Shown: positions 17,359 through 24,690 of the stretch, one piece after another | Position numbering within the stretch: position 1 is the stretch's first letter | Layout: every line of letters starts with the position of its first letter | NCBI GenBank assembly: GCA_002328485.1 | Contig: DCUF01000040.1 | Span: forward strand, 1 to 45,311 | Reading direction: 5' to 3' | From: Deltaproteobacteria bacterium UBA2221 | GTDB lineage: Bacteria; Desulfobacterota; Syntrophorhabdia; Syntrophorhabdales; WCHB1-27 | DNA length: 45,311 nt | Made by a program: the position numbers and the translations under genes | The notes under the pieces: model-generated | What the model was told of the DNA's origin: nothing | The model's input: the letters and a program-made list of their open reading frames with translations, nothing else | The model's database searches: none

Positions 17359-18798
17359 ATGAAAATAACAAAAACAGGCATACTTCCGCGTTGGGCGGTG
17401 GGTTATTTGGCGGCACTTCTGCTCCTCGCCGTATCGAACGGCTACTCAGTCTGGAAACTGCATCAACTTGGTACCACTACCATCCCGAACCTCAGCACCG
17501 ATATTCGCATCATAGACTTGCAGAGGAGAATGGTCGATTCAATTCTCTCTCAGCTTCGCTATGAGCAAAAGTACCTGCTCCTGCGGGACCCCGGCCTTTA
17601 CAGCCAGTTTGTGGAGGCAAATGATGAATTTCATCGACTCCTGGGTACTGTAGAGTTGATCGCGAATAGCCCGGCAAAGAAGAATTCTTTAGAGAAGATA
17701 GAGACTTCTGTCGCGAGCTACGAGTCTGTGGTCAATGAGCAGGCGAACCGTCTGAAAGAGGGCCGGAGATACAACTTTTGGAGTTACCAAACAGAAAAGA
17801 CAGAGGCATCGGACAACATTCTCAAGGAACTAAAAGGGCTCGAACAGCACGCCCGGGATGATGTTGAGAGAAAGATGAGCATGGCCACCGAGGCCGGGCG
17901 TTCAGCCCCAAGGATCGCGTTTGCGGCCCTTGTCGTAAGTCTTCTGAGCGCTTTGTCCATGGCCTTCCTGATCACAAGAAGCATCACCAGACCATTGACC
18001 AAATTGGTCAATAAGACCAAAGAGATCTCTCGGGGGGTGTTCAAGAGCAATCTAAGAATCGATTCTCCCCCTGAAATAGCCGAACTATCCAGGTCTTTCA
18101 ATTCGATGTGCGACAAACTGTCCGAAGTTGACACGATGAAAAATGACTTTCTTTCCATGATCTCCCACGAACTCCGAACTCCCCTCACCACCATCAGAGA
18201 AGGTGCGAGCCTGTTGCTGGAGAAGGTGGCGGGAGAGATTACACAGAAGCAGGAACGCCTTCTTACTATTCTCGTAGATGAAACAAACCGCCTCATCGTC
18301 ATGGTAAATTCCATACTCGATTTGTCGAAAATGGAGGCCGGCATGATGTCGTACAGTTTTGAAGAGGCGGATATCGGCCCGCTCATTGACAAGGCGGTAA
18401 CGGAAATCACGCCCCTTCTTGAAGCAAAAAAGATCCGTCTCGAAAAAGAGTTTGCGGGCGATCTCGGAGCCAGGAAGATAGACGAGGCTAGAATTCTTCA
18501 GGCAGTGCGTAATTTGATTGCCAATGCCGCCAAATTCACCCATGAGGGCGGACGTATCACCGTCTCGGCTCGGGCCTCAATGGGCTCGCTAGAGATTTCC
18601 ATTCGGGACACGGGTCCCGGGATACCTCCGGAGAGGCTGTCAACGATATTTGAAAAGTTTAGTGGTTCAGATCACAAGAGGGGGACCGGGCTCGGTCTCG
18701 CCATTGTGAAACACATCATTGATGTCCATGGAGGCAGGGTGTGGGTGGAAAGCGAAGTGGAGCGAGGAAGCACATTCACCTTTGTGTTGCCGTCTTAG
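17359..18798 (+). CDS. GlrK/QseE-like sensor histidine kinase
   Basis: 479 residues from the ATG at 17359 (an in-frame TTG at 17341 adds 6). TM1 at about 9-28, a helical periplasmic sensor region (MVDSILSQLRYEQKYLLL), TM2 at about 186-206, HAMP (TRSITRPLTKLVNKTKEIS), then HisKA with H270 in MISHELRTPLTTIREG and an HATPase with NLIANAAKF, DTGPGIP and GTGLGLAIVKH. The phrase HELRTPLTTIREG and the gene order kinase-lipoprotein-NtrC-type regulator closely match GlrK(QseE)-QseG-GlrR(QseF) of enterobacteria. The lipoprotein gene overlaps its 3' end by 58 bases. Inner membrane; the signal is unknown. Confidence 0.88.
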   Translation: MKITKTGILPRWAVGYLAALLLLAVSNGYSVWKLHQLGTTTIPNLSTDIRIIDLQRRMVDSILSQLRYEQKYLLLRDPGLYSQFVEANDEFHRLLGTVELIANSPAKKNSLEKIETSVASYESVVNEQANRLKEGRRYNFWSYQTEKTEASDNILKELKGLEQHARDDVERKMSMATEAGRSAPRIAFAALVVSLLSALSMAFLITRSITRPLTKLVNKTKEISRGVFKSNLRIDSPPEIAELSRSFNSMCDKLSEVDTMKNDFLSMISHELRTPLTTIREGASLLLEKVAGEITQKQERLLTILVDETNRLIVMVNSILDLSKMEAGMMSYSFEEADIGPLIDKAVTEITPLLEAKKIRLEKEFAGDLGARKIDEARILQAVRNLIANAAKFTHEGGRITVSARASMGSLEISIRDTGPGIPPERLSTIFEKFSGSDHKRGTGLGLAIVKHIIDVHGGRVWVESEVERGSTFTFVLPS

Positions 18799-19301
18799 TA
18801 TTTCTCGTTGCCGTCGGCTGTAGTTCTTTGCCGCATGGTGCGGTTGAAGAGGCGGCCAGGGGTGACAAGGTAAGCGGGTTCGATCCCGCAGGGCATCTTG
18901 CGTCGGGACGCAGGCTGTTGGCCCAGCACGACTTCCCACGGTCCTTGCGAGAATATCAAGTAATTGCGTCGCTTGCGCCGGGCGATCCCGCGAGAGAAGA
19001 GGCTTTGTTTTATTGCGGGCTGATTTATGCCCACCCTGCCAATCCGAAAAGGGACTACGCCAGGTCGATGGAGTACCTCAAGAAGGCGTCTGAAGGCTAC
19101 GCGAAAGGTGCTTTTACGGAACAAGCCAACGTAATGCTCTCGATTATGAAGGAGAATAAAGAGCTAAACCGGACGGTCGAAAGATCGAAGACATCCCTCG
19201 AGGAGTCTAACAGATTGATCGAAAAGCTGAAAGCCCTCATCGAGGCCTCGAAAAAGGTCGATATCGAGATAGAAGACAAGAAAAGGGAAAGCGTCCGGTA
19301 G
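18741..19301 (+). CDS. QseG-like lipoprotein
   Basis: 186 residues; GTG start at 18741 with GGAGG 6 bases upstream, inside the end of the kinase gene. The signal peptide ends in VAVGC, C27 being the lipid-attached Cys. Residues about 45-125 have tetratricopeptide-like helices (ASGRRLLAQHDFPRSLREYQ, EEALFYCGLIYAHPA), and 130-180 is a predicted coiled coil (NKELNRTVERSKTSLEESNR). In enterobacteria QseG is the lipoprotein encoded between GlrK and GlrR and modulates the kinase; by position and type this is its counterpart, although sequence identity is expected to be low. The regulator gene follows after 9 bases. Confidence 0.75.
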   Translation: MGGKRSGARKHIHLCVAVLVFLVAVGCSSLPHGAVEEAARGDKVSGFDPAGHLASGRRLLAQHDFPRSLREYQVIASLAPGDPAREEALFYCGLIYAHPANPKRDYARSMEYLKKASEGYAKGAFTEQANVMLSIMKENKELNRTVERSKTSLEESNRLIEKLKALIEASKKVDIEIEDKKRESVR

Positions 19302-19310
19302 GAGGAGGTT

Positions 19311-20678
19311 GTGGCTTCAGGTAAGATTCTGATTGTTGACGACGACCGTAACCTCTTGGAGGTATTAAGGGTTCGGGTCGAATCTGCCGGGTACGAAGTG
19401 ACCACGGTTACGAATGAGGACGATGCCCTCGCGGCGGCGCGCAACGACACCTTTGATCTGTCTATCGTCGATCTTCAGCTCGAGCGCACGGACGGCATAA
19501 CCTTGATGCAGGAGCTTCGCCTCATGACCCCCGATCTGCCCGTCATTATTCTCACTGCCTTCGGCACCATCGATAGTGCTGTACGGGCCGTAAAGAAGGG
19601 GGCCTATGGCTACCTTACCAAACCCTTTAACCCCCAGGAACTGTTTTCCAACATCGAAAAGGCGCTGGAAAACAGTCAACTGACCCGGGAGATTAGCCAG
19701 CTCAAGGGGCTGCTCGAAGAGGAGTATGGATCACCGAATATCATTGCAAAAAGCGAGAAGATGCACCAGATTCTCACGGTAGTGTCCCGCGTAGCACCGA
19801 GTGATTCCACCATCTACATTGGCGGCGAAAGCGGCACGGGCAAAGAAGTGATCGCTAAGGCGATCCATGTCGCCAGCACGAGAAAAGACAAACCCTTTAT
19901 CGCCCTCAATTGTGCGGCTCTTCCCGAGTCTCTCCTCGAAAGCCGACTCTTTGGACACGAAAAGGGGGCCTTCACAGGCGCTGTACAGAGCACAAAAGGT
20001 CTTTTCATGCAAGCCCATAAAGGGACCCTCTTTCTTGATGAGATCGGAGACATGTCCCTCCCGATTCAGGCAAAAGTACTCCGCGTCCTCCAGGAACGGG
20101 CCTTCTACCCGATCGGGAGCGACAAGCTTATTGAAGTCGATACAAGGGTGATCGTCGCGACGAACAAGCACCTCGAAGACGAGGTAAAGAAAGGACTGTT
20201 TCGTGAGGATCTTTTCTACAGAATCCATGTTATCCCCATCTATCTACCCCCCTTAAGGGAGCGAAAAGAGGATCTACCTCCCCTCGTCGACTACTTCCTG
20301 GAAAGATTGAATAAGCAAATGAAAAGGCAGATCAAGGGCCTGACGCCGGAAGCGATGAAAAAAATCATGCTCCACGACTGGCCCGGGAATGTAAGGGAAC
20401 TGGAAAACACGCTCGAGTACGCAGCCGCGATGGCGAGAGGGGATCTTATTACGGAGGAATTCGTTTTCCCGCCGAGGCGGGGGTCCTCCGAGGAGCCCCT
20501 AAAGCCTCTCAAAGAAGCCAGAGACGCTTTCGAGCGAGGTTATCTCATCAAACTACTGGAAGCTTGCAGGGGCAATGTCAGCGAGGCTGCTGACCTGGCA
20601 GGGAGATACAGAACCGATTTTTATGCCCTGATGAAGAAACACAATTTGAATGCAGCGGATTTTCGCCGCCCGAGCTGA
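19311..20678 (+). CDS. GlrR/QseF-like sigma-54-dependent response regulator
   Basis: 455 residues; GTG start directly behind GGAGGAGG. Receiver domain 1-120 with D10-D11-D12 acidic pocket, phospho-acceptor D54 (SIVDLQL), and K104. AAA+ domain about 141-375: Walker A GESGTGKE (172-179), the sigma-54 contact loop GAFTGA (219-224), Walker B GTLFLDEIGD, and R-finger region WPGNVRELENTLEY. A C-terminal Fis-type HTH (GNVSEAADLAGRYRTDFYALMKKHNL) binds upstream activating sites. GAFTGA is intact, so it can activate RpoN promoters. Three promoter-like GG-N10-GC sites lie downstream in this window (20790, 21837, 28312), which makes their genes plausible targets. Confidence 0.93.
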   Translation: MASGKILIVDDDRNLLEVLRVRVESAGYEVTTVTNEDDALAAARNDTFDLSIVDLQLERTDGITLMQELRLMTPDLPVIILTAFGTIDSAVRAVKKGAYGYLTKPFNPQELFSNIEKALENSQLTREISQLKGLLEEEYGSPNIIAKSEKMHQILTVVSRVAPSDSTIYIGGESGTGKEVIAKAIHVASTRKDKPFIALNCAALPESLLESRLFGHEKGAFTGAVQSTKGLFMQAHKGTLFLDEIGDMSLPIQAKVLRVLQERAFYPIGSDKLIEVDTRVIVATNKHLEDEVKKGLFREDLFYRIHVIPIYLPPLRERKEDLPPLVDYFLERLNKQMKRQIKGLTPEAMKKIMLHDWPGNVRELENTLEYAAAMARGDLITEEFVFPPRRGSSEEPLKPLKEARDAFERGYLIKLLEACRGNVSEAADLAGRYRTDFYALMKKHNLNAADFRRPS

Positions 20679-20789
20679 AATTACATGCCTGCCTATCAAG
20701 GAACCTCGTCGAGGAGTCACCTCGTGATGTAGGTGTAAGATGCCTCGGTGCCCAAGGTCGCCGTATTAGGTCCTACATGCGCCGATGCT

Positions 20790-20805
20790 TGGCACGGCGG
20801 ATGCG
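20790..20805 (+). promoter_or_regulatory. sigma-54 promoter-like site (TGGCACG / ATGC)
   Basis: TGGCACG at 20790-20796 followed by the GC at 20803-20804 gives the GG-N10-GC spacing of RpoN -24/-12 elements; the -24 half is perfect, the -12 half has ATGCG instead of TTGCW. Start of transcription would be near 20816, about 100 bases before the Fn3 lipoprotein start. The site is just downstream of the sigma-54 regulator gene. Confidence 0.55.
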
Positions 20806-20917
20806 AATAACGAATAAGGCAGCCCACCCACTCAGCACACACACTCCCGAGTATAGACGTCTGGACGATCTCTCGTTAACGCGATCGTGGGCTAGTTCAT
20901 CCCTCAGGAGGATAGTC

Positions 20918-21326
20918 ATGTCTACCGGGAGTTGCACCTACCCATCCAGGATTCGTGCTGTTTTGGCCGTATTCATTCTTCTTTTCCTGTCCATCTCTTG
21001 TGCAGGAGGCGGCGGAGGGGGCGGTGAAGCAACAGATCAGTCAACCGGGGCAACCACGGAGACCAGCGGAACCACAACCCAACCGGTTTCAACAGCAGAG
21101 GTCACGCTCGCGTGGGATGCCAGCGCCAGCCCTGACGTTCTGGGATACAAGTTGTATTGCGGCACGGAGCGGGAACTATCCGTACGTCAACGATGTTGGC
21201 AATAACACAACATACACCATTTCCGAGGTTGCCGTCGGCGTTCCATACTATTGTGTCGTTACGGCATATTCGAGCGACACGGAGAGCGGGTTTTCCAATG
21301 AGATTTCCTTTACGAGGAGCGGTTAA
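20918..21326 (+). pseudogene. Fn3 lipoprotein gene with a frameshift
   Basis: ATG at 20918 follows CAGGAGGATAGTC. The frame encodes a signal peptide ending in the lipobox SISC (C28), a Gly run, a Thr/Ser-rich linker and the first half of a fibronectin III domain (VTLAWDASASPDVLGYKLYCG), then goes astray near 21166 and ends at 21205. The next frame carries the rest of the domain (SGNYPYVNDVGNNTTYTISE through SGFSNEISFTRSG) to the TAA at 21326. Removing one G near 21166-21172 would restore a GTSGNY reading. The matching Fn3 domain in the gene at 22060 (GYKLYWGTQAGQYALL) shows what the intact form should look like. Sequencing error, decay or programmed shifting cannot be told apart here. Confidence 0.75.
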
Positions 21327-21482
21327 GGGGGGTCTTTTTTTCGGGTGTCCCCGCCTTCGGAGTAATAATTACTCTCACAAGCATACCGGCTAGCCTTCCG
21401 TAAGCGCCCTCAGTTGCGACGCGTGTACTTTTTGTGGTGCCGGTGCGCCCCGGTCGCCTGGAACGAGGTTCCTGTTAATGAA

Positions 21483-21507
21483 GACGACAACGAGATTGGT
21501 TGTCGTC
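21483..21507. other. perfect 9-bp stem-loop
   Basis: GACGACAAC (21483-21491) and GTTGTCGTC (21499-21507) are perfect complements with a 7-base loop. It lies in the non-coding stretch 21327-22059 after the frameshifted lipoprotein. No T-run follows, so an intrinsic terminator is unlikely. Confidence 0.55.
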
Positions 21508-21570
21508 CTTCGATGCTGTAGAGAAGTCTCGCTGAGGCCAAACCATCGGAATTGTCTGAGAAACCCGAAC

Positions 21571-21596
21571 ACGCTGTCTGAGGAATCAGACAGCGT
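21571..21596. other. perfect 11-bp stem-loop with GGAA tetraloop
   Basis: ACGCTGTCTGA (21571-21581) and TCAGACAGCGT (21586-21596) are perfect complements enclosing GGAA, a GNRA-type tetraloop. It is 64 bases after the previous hairpin. A stable RNA structure or a protein-binding palindrome is plausible; no T-run follows. Confidence 0.6.
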
Positions 21597-21836
21597 CCAC
21601 ATTTTCGGGCGGGCAAAATCGACCCTGTATTAAGGCCTCGGGCCACGGCGCTTTTCCTCGCCCCCCATTTTGTGTTTTGCCCCTAATCGCCCCGGTAAAG
21701 AGAGATCCCCCCATCCCGTTACATTCGACACTGGTGCGGGTCGGAGACCGCCTGTTCCCACGGGAAGAATGAGGAAAAACCATCCCGTCCACACGGGGAA
21801 CCAGCAACCATAGGCCAAAACGTGGTTTGAAGGTTC

Positions 21837-21853
21837 AGGCATTCTTGTTGCAT
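21837..21853 (+). promoter_or_regulatory. sigma-54 promoter-like site (AGGCATT / TTGCAT)
   Basis: GG at 21838-21839, ten bases, then GC at 21850-21851; the -12 half TTGCA is perfect and the -24 half is AGGCATT. Transcription would begin near 21863, leaving a leader of about 200 bases before the TTG start at 22060. The same GGCAT...TTGC layout recurs before the beta-helix gene at 28312. Confidence 0.6.
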
Positions 21854-22059
21854 TAGGGGCGAGCGTGTCAAGTATCGGGCAAGGCAACCATCTTCTCTGT
21901 CCCCTCGTAGTCACGGACCCGAACAAGGCAAAGCCCTCAGAAGGGGCAAGGCAACGTTGATGGCCAATCGCAACTATTGGATGGGACCTCTACTTTGCCG
22001 GGAGAATCCAGCGCAACATTTGGCTGGACTCTCTATCCATATCCGATGGAGGTAGAATC

Positions 22060-22920
22060 TTGAGTCTTTCAAATGTTTCTCCCACGTATATTCAGCCAAA
22101 ACCCTTGCTTCGTCTTAAGCTGCTTTTTCTGTTTGTGCTCATATCCCTTCTATCAATGGTGACGTTATTTGTACAAGGAGCAAGAGGAGCGCAAGTCACC
22201 CTGGCCTGGAATGCAAGTAGTGATACCGCGGTGACCGGTTACAAGCTTTATTGGGGCACCCAGGCCGGGCAGTACGCTCTCCTTGCCGACGTGGGCAAGT
22301 CCGTCAGCCAGGTCGTATCGGACCTCCAGAGCGGGACTTCCTACCATTTTGCGGCAACGGCCTATAATGCCCAAGGGGTTGAGAGCAACTACTCGAACGA
22401 GGTGTCCTATAAGGTGCCCACCACCACTTGTACCTATTCAATAACGCCAACGAGCAAGACGTTCGCCGAGGCGGGCGGATCGGGAAGCGTTGGCGTAACA
22501 ACCCAAACAGGGTGTAGCTGGACGGCCTCAAGCCCGGCAACATGGATCCAGATCACCTCGGGTGCCAGCGGGACAGGAAACGGCACGGTGGCATATACCG
22601 TGTCAGCCAACACCGGGACGTCCTCCCGAACGGCTTCCGCGAGTATTGCCGGGCAAATCTTCAGCATAAGTCAGGCCGGAGCCCAGACGACAACCACCTA
22701 CACAATCACCGCCTCAGCGGGGAGCGGCGGATCCATTTCTCCCTCAGGGTCCGTCTCAGTCAGTAAGGGATCAAGCAAGACTTTTACAATGACACCGAGC
22801 TCCGGGTATAGACTGCACTACCTCCTGATCGACGGCAAAAGGGTCCGTGGCTCAACTACCTATACCTTCTCCAACATTGTGGCCAATCATTCGATTGCTG
22901 CATACTTCCGTAAGAAATGA
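22060..22920 (+). CDS. exported Fn3 / BACON / InlB-repeat-like protein
   Basis: 286 residues; TTG start at 22060 with GGAGGT 6 bases upstream. Signal segment 16-42. Residues 44-118 are a fibronectin III domain (QVTLAWNASSDTAVTGYKLY, SYHFAATAYN). Residues 124-208 are a BACON-like beta domain (SITPTSKTFAEAGGSGSVGV, GCSWTASSPATWIQI, ISQAG). Residues 213-285 match the divergent InlB B-repeat (TASAGSGGSISPSGSVSVSKG, then a YTFSNIVANHSIAAYF strand). These modules bind carbohydrates or mediate adhesion in other proteins; a role in matrix or surface attachment is likely. Its Fn3 module is related to that of the frameshifted lipoprotein upstream. Preceded by a sigma-54-like site. Confidence 0.85.
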   Translation: MSLSNVSPTYIQPKPLLRLKLLFLFVLISLLSMVTLFVQGARGAQVTLAWNASSDTAVTGYKLYWGTQAGQYALLADVGKSVSQVVSDLQSGTSYHFAATAYNAQGVESNYSNEVSYKVPTTTCTYSITPTSKTFAEAGGSGSVGVTTQTGCSWTASSPATWIQITSGASGTGNGTVAYTVSANTGTSSRTASASIAGQIFSISQAGAQTTTTYTITASAGSGGSISPSGSVSVSKGSSKTFTMTPSSGYRLHYLLIDGKRVRGSTTYTFSNIVANHSIAAYFRKK

Positions 22921-22938
22921 CCCATCGCCCCGAAGCAA

Positions 22939-22979
22939 CACAAGAAAGGCCTCGCAGACGTCGCGAGGCCTTTCTTGTG
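22939..22979. terminator. strong stem-loop terminator
   Basis: Perfect 17-bp stem: CACAAGAAAGGCCTCGC (22939-22955) with GCGAGGCCTTTCTTGTG (22963-22979), 7-base loop. It begins 18 bases after the Fn3/BACON stop codon. The 3' arm has TTTCTT instead of a clean T-tract. It may end transcription from either side. Confidence 0.7.
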
Positions 22980-23046
22980 CAACCACGTCGCCTCAGTCTG
23001 TCACTCCAAGACGGAGTGAACTTGGGACGGAGGCCATCCAACGAGC

Positions 23047-23076
23047 AGGGGCTCCCGACTCTACTCGGGAGCCCCT
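23047..23076. terminator. second stem-loop terminator-like structure
   Basis: Perfect 12-bp stem AGGGGCTCCCGA (23047-23058) and TCGGGAGCCCCT (23065-23076) with a 6-base loop, followed by CTCTTACG. A smaller stem TCACTCC/GGAGTGA lies between the two at 23001-23019. It sits between convergent genes and could serve the minus-strand operon that ends at 23272. Confidence 0.55.
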
Positions 23077-23271
23077 CTCTTACGAAGAAAATACTATTTG
23101 TTTCGTAATGAGCTACATACCCCTTGGAAAGGCATCACGGATGCGTCCGGCTGTTGCGAGGTTGAGAGAAGGGCTGACCGGGATGCACCATACCGGCAAT
23201 GCTGGCCGTAGCAGTGCCGGTCGCACTTTCACCCGTCTCGAATCGTAGTACGCCGAAAAAAGGGCGTTACG

Positions 23272-23577
23272 TTATTTGGCCTTTCTCTTCCTGTAAATGG
23301 AGTAAGCACCGGCTGCTGCCACTCCTAACCCGAGGAGAGACAACGAGGTTCCGAGATCCGGCACTCCGTGACCTCTTCCACCGCCATGACCGCCTCCATA
23401 ACCGCCTCCTTTGCCGCCTCCTTTGCCAACACCGTTGCCAACCCCACCTCCGTGACCGCCACGAGGATCACCTGGTGCGGCGTAGACCAACTGGTCCGAG
23501 TCGACAGCGCAAAACGGCTGCCATGATGAGCCTACCAGTACAAGTACGAACAGCACGAGGACAAGAAATTTGTTCAT
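23272..23577 (-). CDS. small Gly-rich secreted protein with VPD-type exosortase sorting signal
   Basis: 101 residues. Start at 23577 has AAAGGAGG 7 bases upstream. Signal peptide 1-24 or so; residues 39-70 are almost all Gly with His, Lys, Arg and Tyr. The C-terminus VPDLGTSLSLLGLGVAAAGA (72-91) plus YRKRK (95-99) has the three-part plan of PEP-CTERM/VPDSG-CTERM signals: VPD-type motif, hydrophobic helix, basic tail. The exosortase gene lies directly upstream on the same strand (99 bases apart), so this is most likely its dedicated substrate. Last gene of the sugar-transferase/uronate/exosortase operon. It may anchor to or coat the cell surface with polysaccharide. Confidence 0.82.
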   Translation of the reverse strand: MNKFLVLVLFVLVLVGSSWQPFCAVDSDQLVYAAPGDPRGGHGGGVGNGVGKGGGKGGGYGGGHGGGRGHGVPDLGTSLSLLGLGVAAAGAYSIYRKRKAK

Positions 23578-23676
23578 GTTACTCCTCCTTTGTTTTGTAG
23601 TCTGTACTGCGTTAGAAAGGTGTTTTGATCTTGCCGATGCCAAAACGATTGGTTTTCCCACTCGCCGAACATGCTT

Positions 23677-24567
23677 CTACGCCGAAAGCCCCATGCTTTT
23701 TGTCTCCTTGTCAAGCGGACTGTCGACCCTGTTCAGGATCATAATTACAGTCCATAATAGAAAGAGAGCGAAGATAAAAAAGAACGCACCGCCTGCGACA
23801 TTATGAAGATGGCTGTCGAAGACCCCTTCGTCCACGTAGACGCCGATTAGCGACAGAACAACAATTCTGAGAGCGTTTTTCAGAATCGTTATCGGTATGC
23901 TCGACAGTATCAGGAGGGTTCTTGCCCATCCCTTGGCCAGAAACAGATGACTTGCAACGATGCTCGTGATAAGAAGGGCGATGCTTGCCCGTATCCCAGT
24001 ACAGCTCTCCCATATTTCGATACTGAGCTGCGGAAAGTGGAACGTATAGCCGTCCCTGGTCATTTGCATCCCGAGTAGATGGAGTAGGGCGTTGACGGTT
24101 TCGGCTGAGCCTTTTTGCAGGAGAAGAACAAACGCGTTCAGTAGAAAAGTTGGTACAGGGACCATGCACAGAAGAAACAGGAGAGGGAAGGTCGCTTTTC
24201 TCAAGGCTCCGAACCCGTAGAACAGTGCGAAAAGACCTAACCAGATCATTAATGCGGAAAAAGTCATCAAAGAAAGATAATCGTTCTTGTTAAGGGGCAT
24301 GAGACCGAGAAAACCGATGCCACAGAGCAGCGCTCCCGTGCCGGTCAATGCCATTCCAGAAAGGGGCGAGTATTCAATATGGTGGAAGATCGCTCTTCTT
24401 CCGAGAAAAAGAAAGAAACCGCTCAGGACCGGGATAAGAGGTATATGAGAATAGAGTGGGTCATGAAGGGACAATCCTATTACTTCCACCATGGGTGAAG
24501 AAAGGATGGCAAAAGACACCCCAATCGAGAGGAGAAACAGCACGTGTCTTTTTCTATTTTTTGCCAT
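23677..24567 (-). CDS. exosortase (XrtA/EpsH-family transpeptidase)
   Basis: About 296 residues with eight or so hydrophobic segments. The catalytic triad of exosortases is visible: C189 (EIWESCTGIRAS), R234 (ILKNALRIVVLS) and H255 (DSHLHNVAGG), in the numbering from the ATG at 24567. The TTG at 24639 would add 24 residues but lacks a good ribosome binding site, and the ATG site is also weak, so the start is uncertain. Exosortases cleave PEP-CTERM-type signals and pass the protein to the surface, with EPS machinery nearby. Which subtype it is cannot be fixed by eye; the single Gly-rich VPD protein next door suggests a dedicated pair. Inner membrane. Confidence 0.9.
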   Translation of the reverse strand: MAKNRKRHVLFLLSIGVSFAILSSPMVEVIGLSLHDPLYSHIPLIPVLSGFFLFLGRRAIFHHIEYSPLSGMALTGTGALLCGIGFLGLMPLNKNDYLSLMTFSALMIWLGLFALFYGFGALRKATFPLLFLLCMVPVPTFLLNAFVLLLQKGSAETVNALLHLLGMQMTRDGYTFHFPQLSIEIWESCTGIRASIALLITSIVASHLFLAKGWARTLLILSSIPITILKNALRIVVLSLIGVYVDEGVFDSHLHNVAGGAFFFIFALFLLWTVIMILNRVDSPLDKETKSMGLSA

Positions 24568-24690
24568 GGAGCACGTTTGCCTCTGTACCGGTGTGAGTTT
24601 TGTGGAAAGGATATTGGAAGCTATGAGAGCCGGTAGCAACTATGGAATATCTCTGCGCTACCCCGACAAATTGTGATCATCCGACCGGGA

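Noticed and set aside
21630..21926. 98-codon antisense frame between the Fn3 genes
   Set aside because: No ribosome binding site or family; overlaps the sigma-54-like site; low-complexity repeats of Gly, Pro and Trp.
21865..21960. Possible GEMM-type cyclic-di-GMP riboswitch (gggcaaggcaacc, ggcaaagcc, ggggcaaggcaac words)
   Set aside because: The words resemble the consensus loosely, but the conserved ACGCAAAGCC core and tetraloop receptor are absent and the spacing is wrong.
23578..23676. Search for a sigma-54 promoter before the Gly-rich gene
   Set aside because: No GG-N10-GC match on the minus strand; the gene is probably expressed from the operon promoter.
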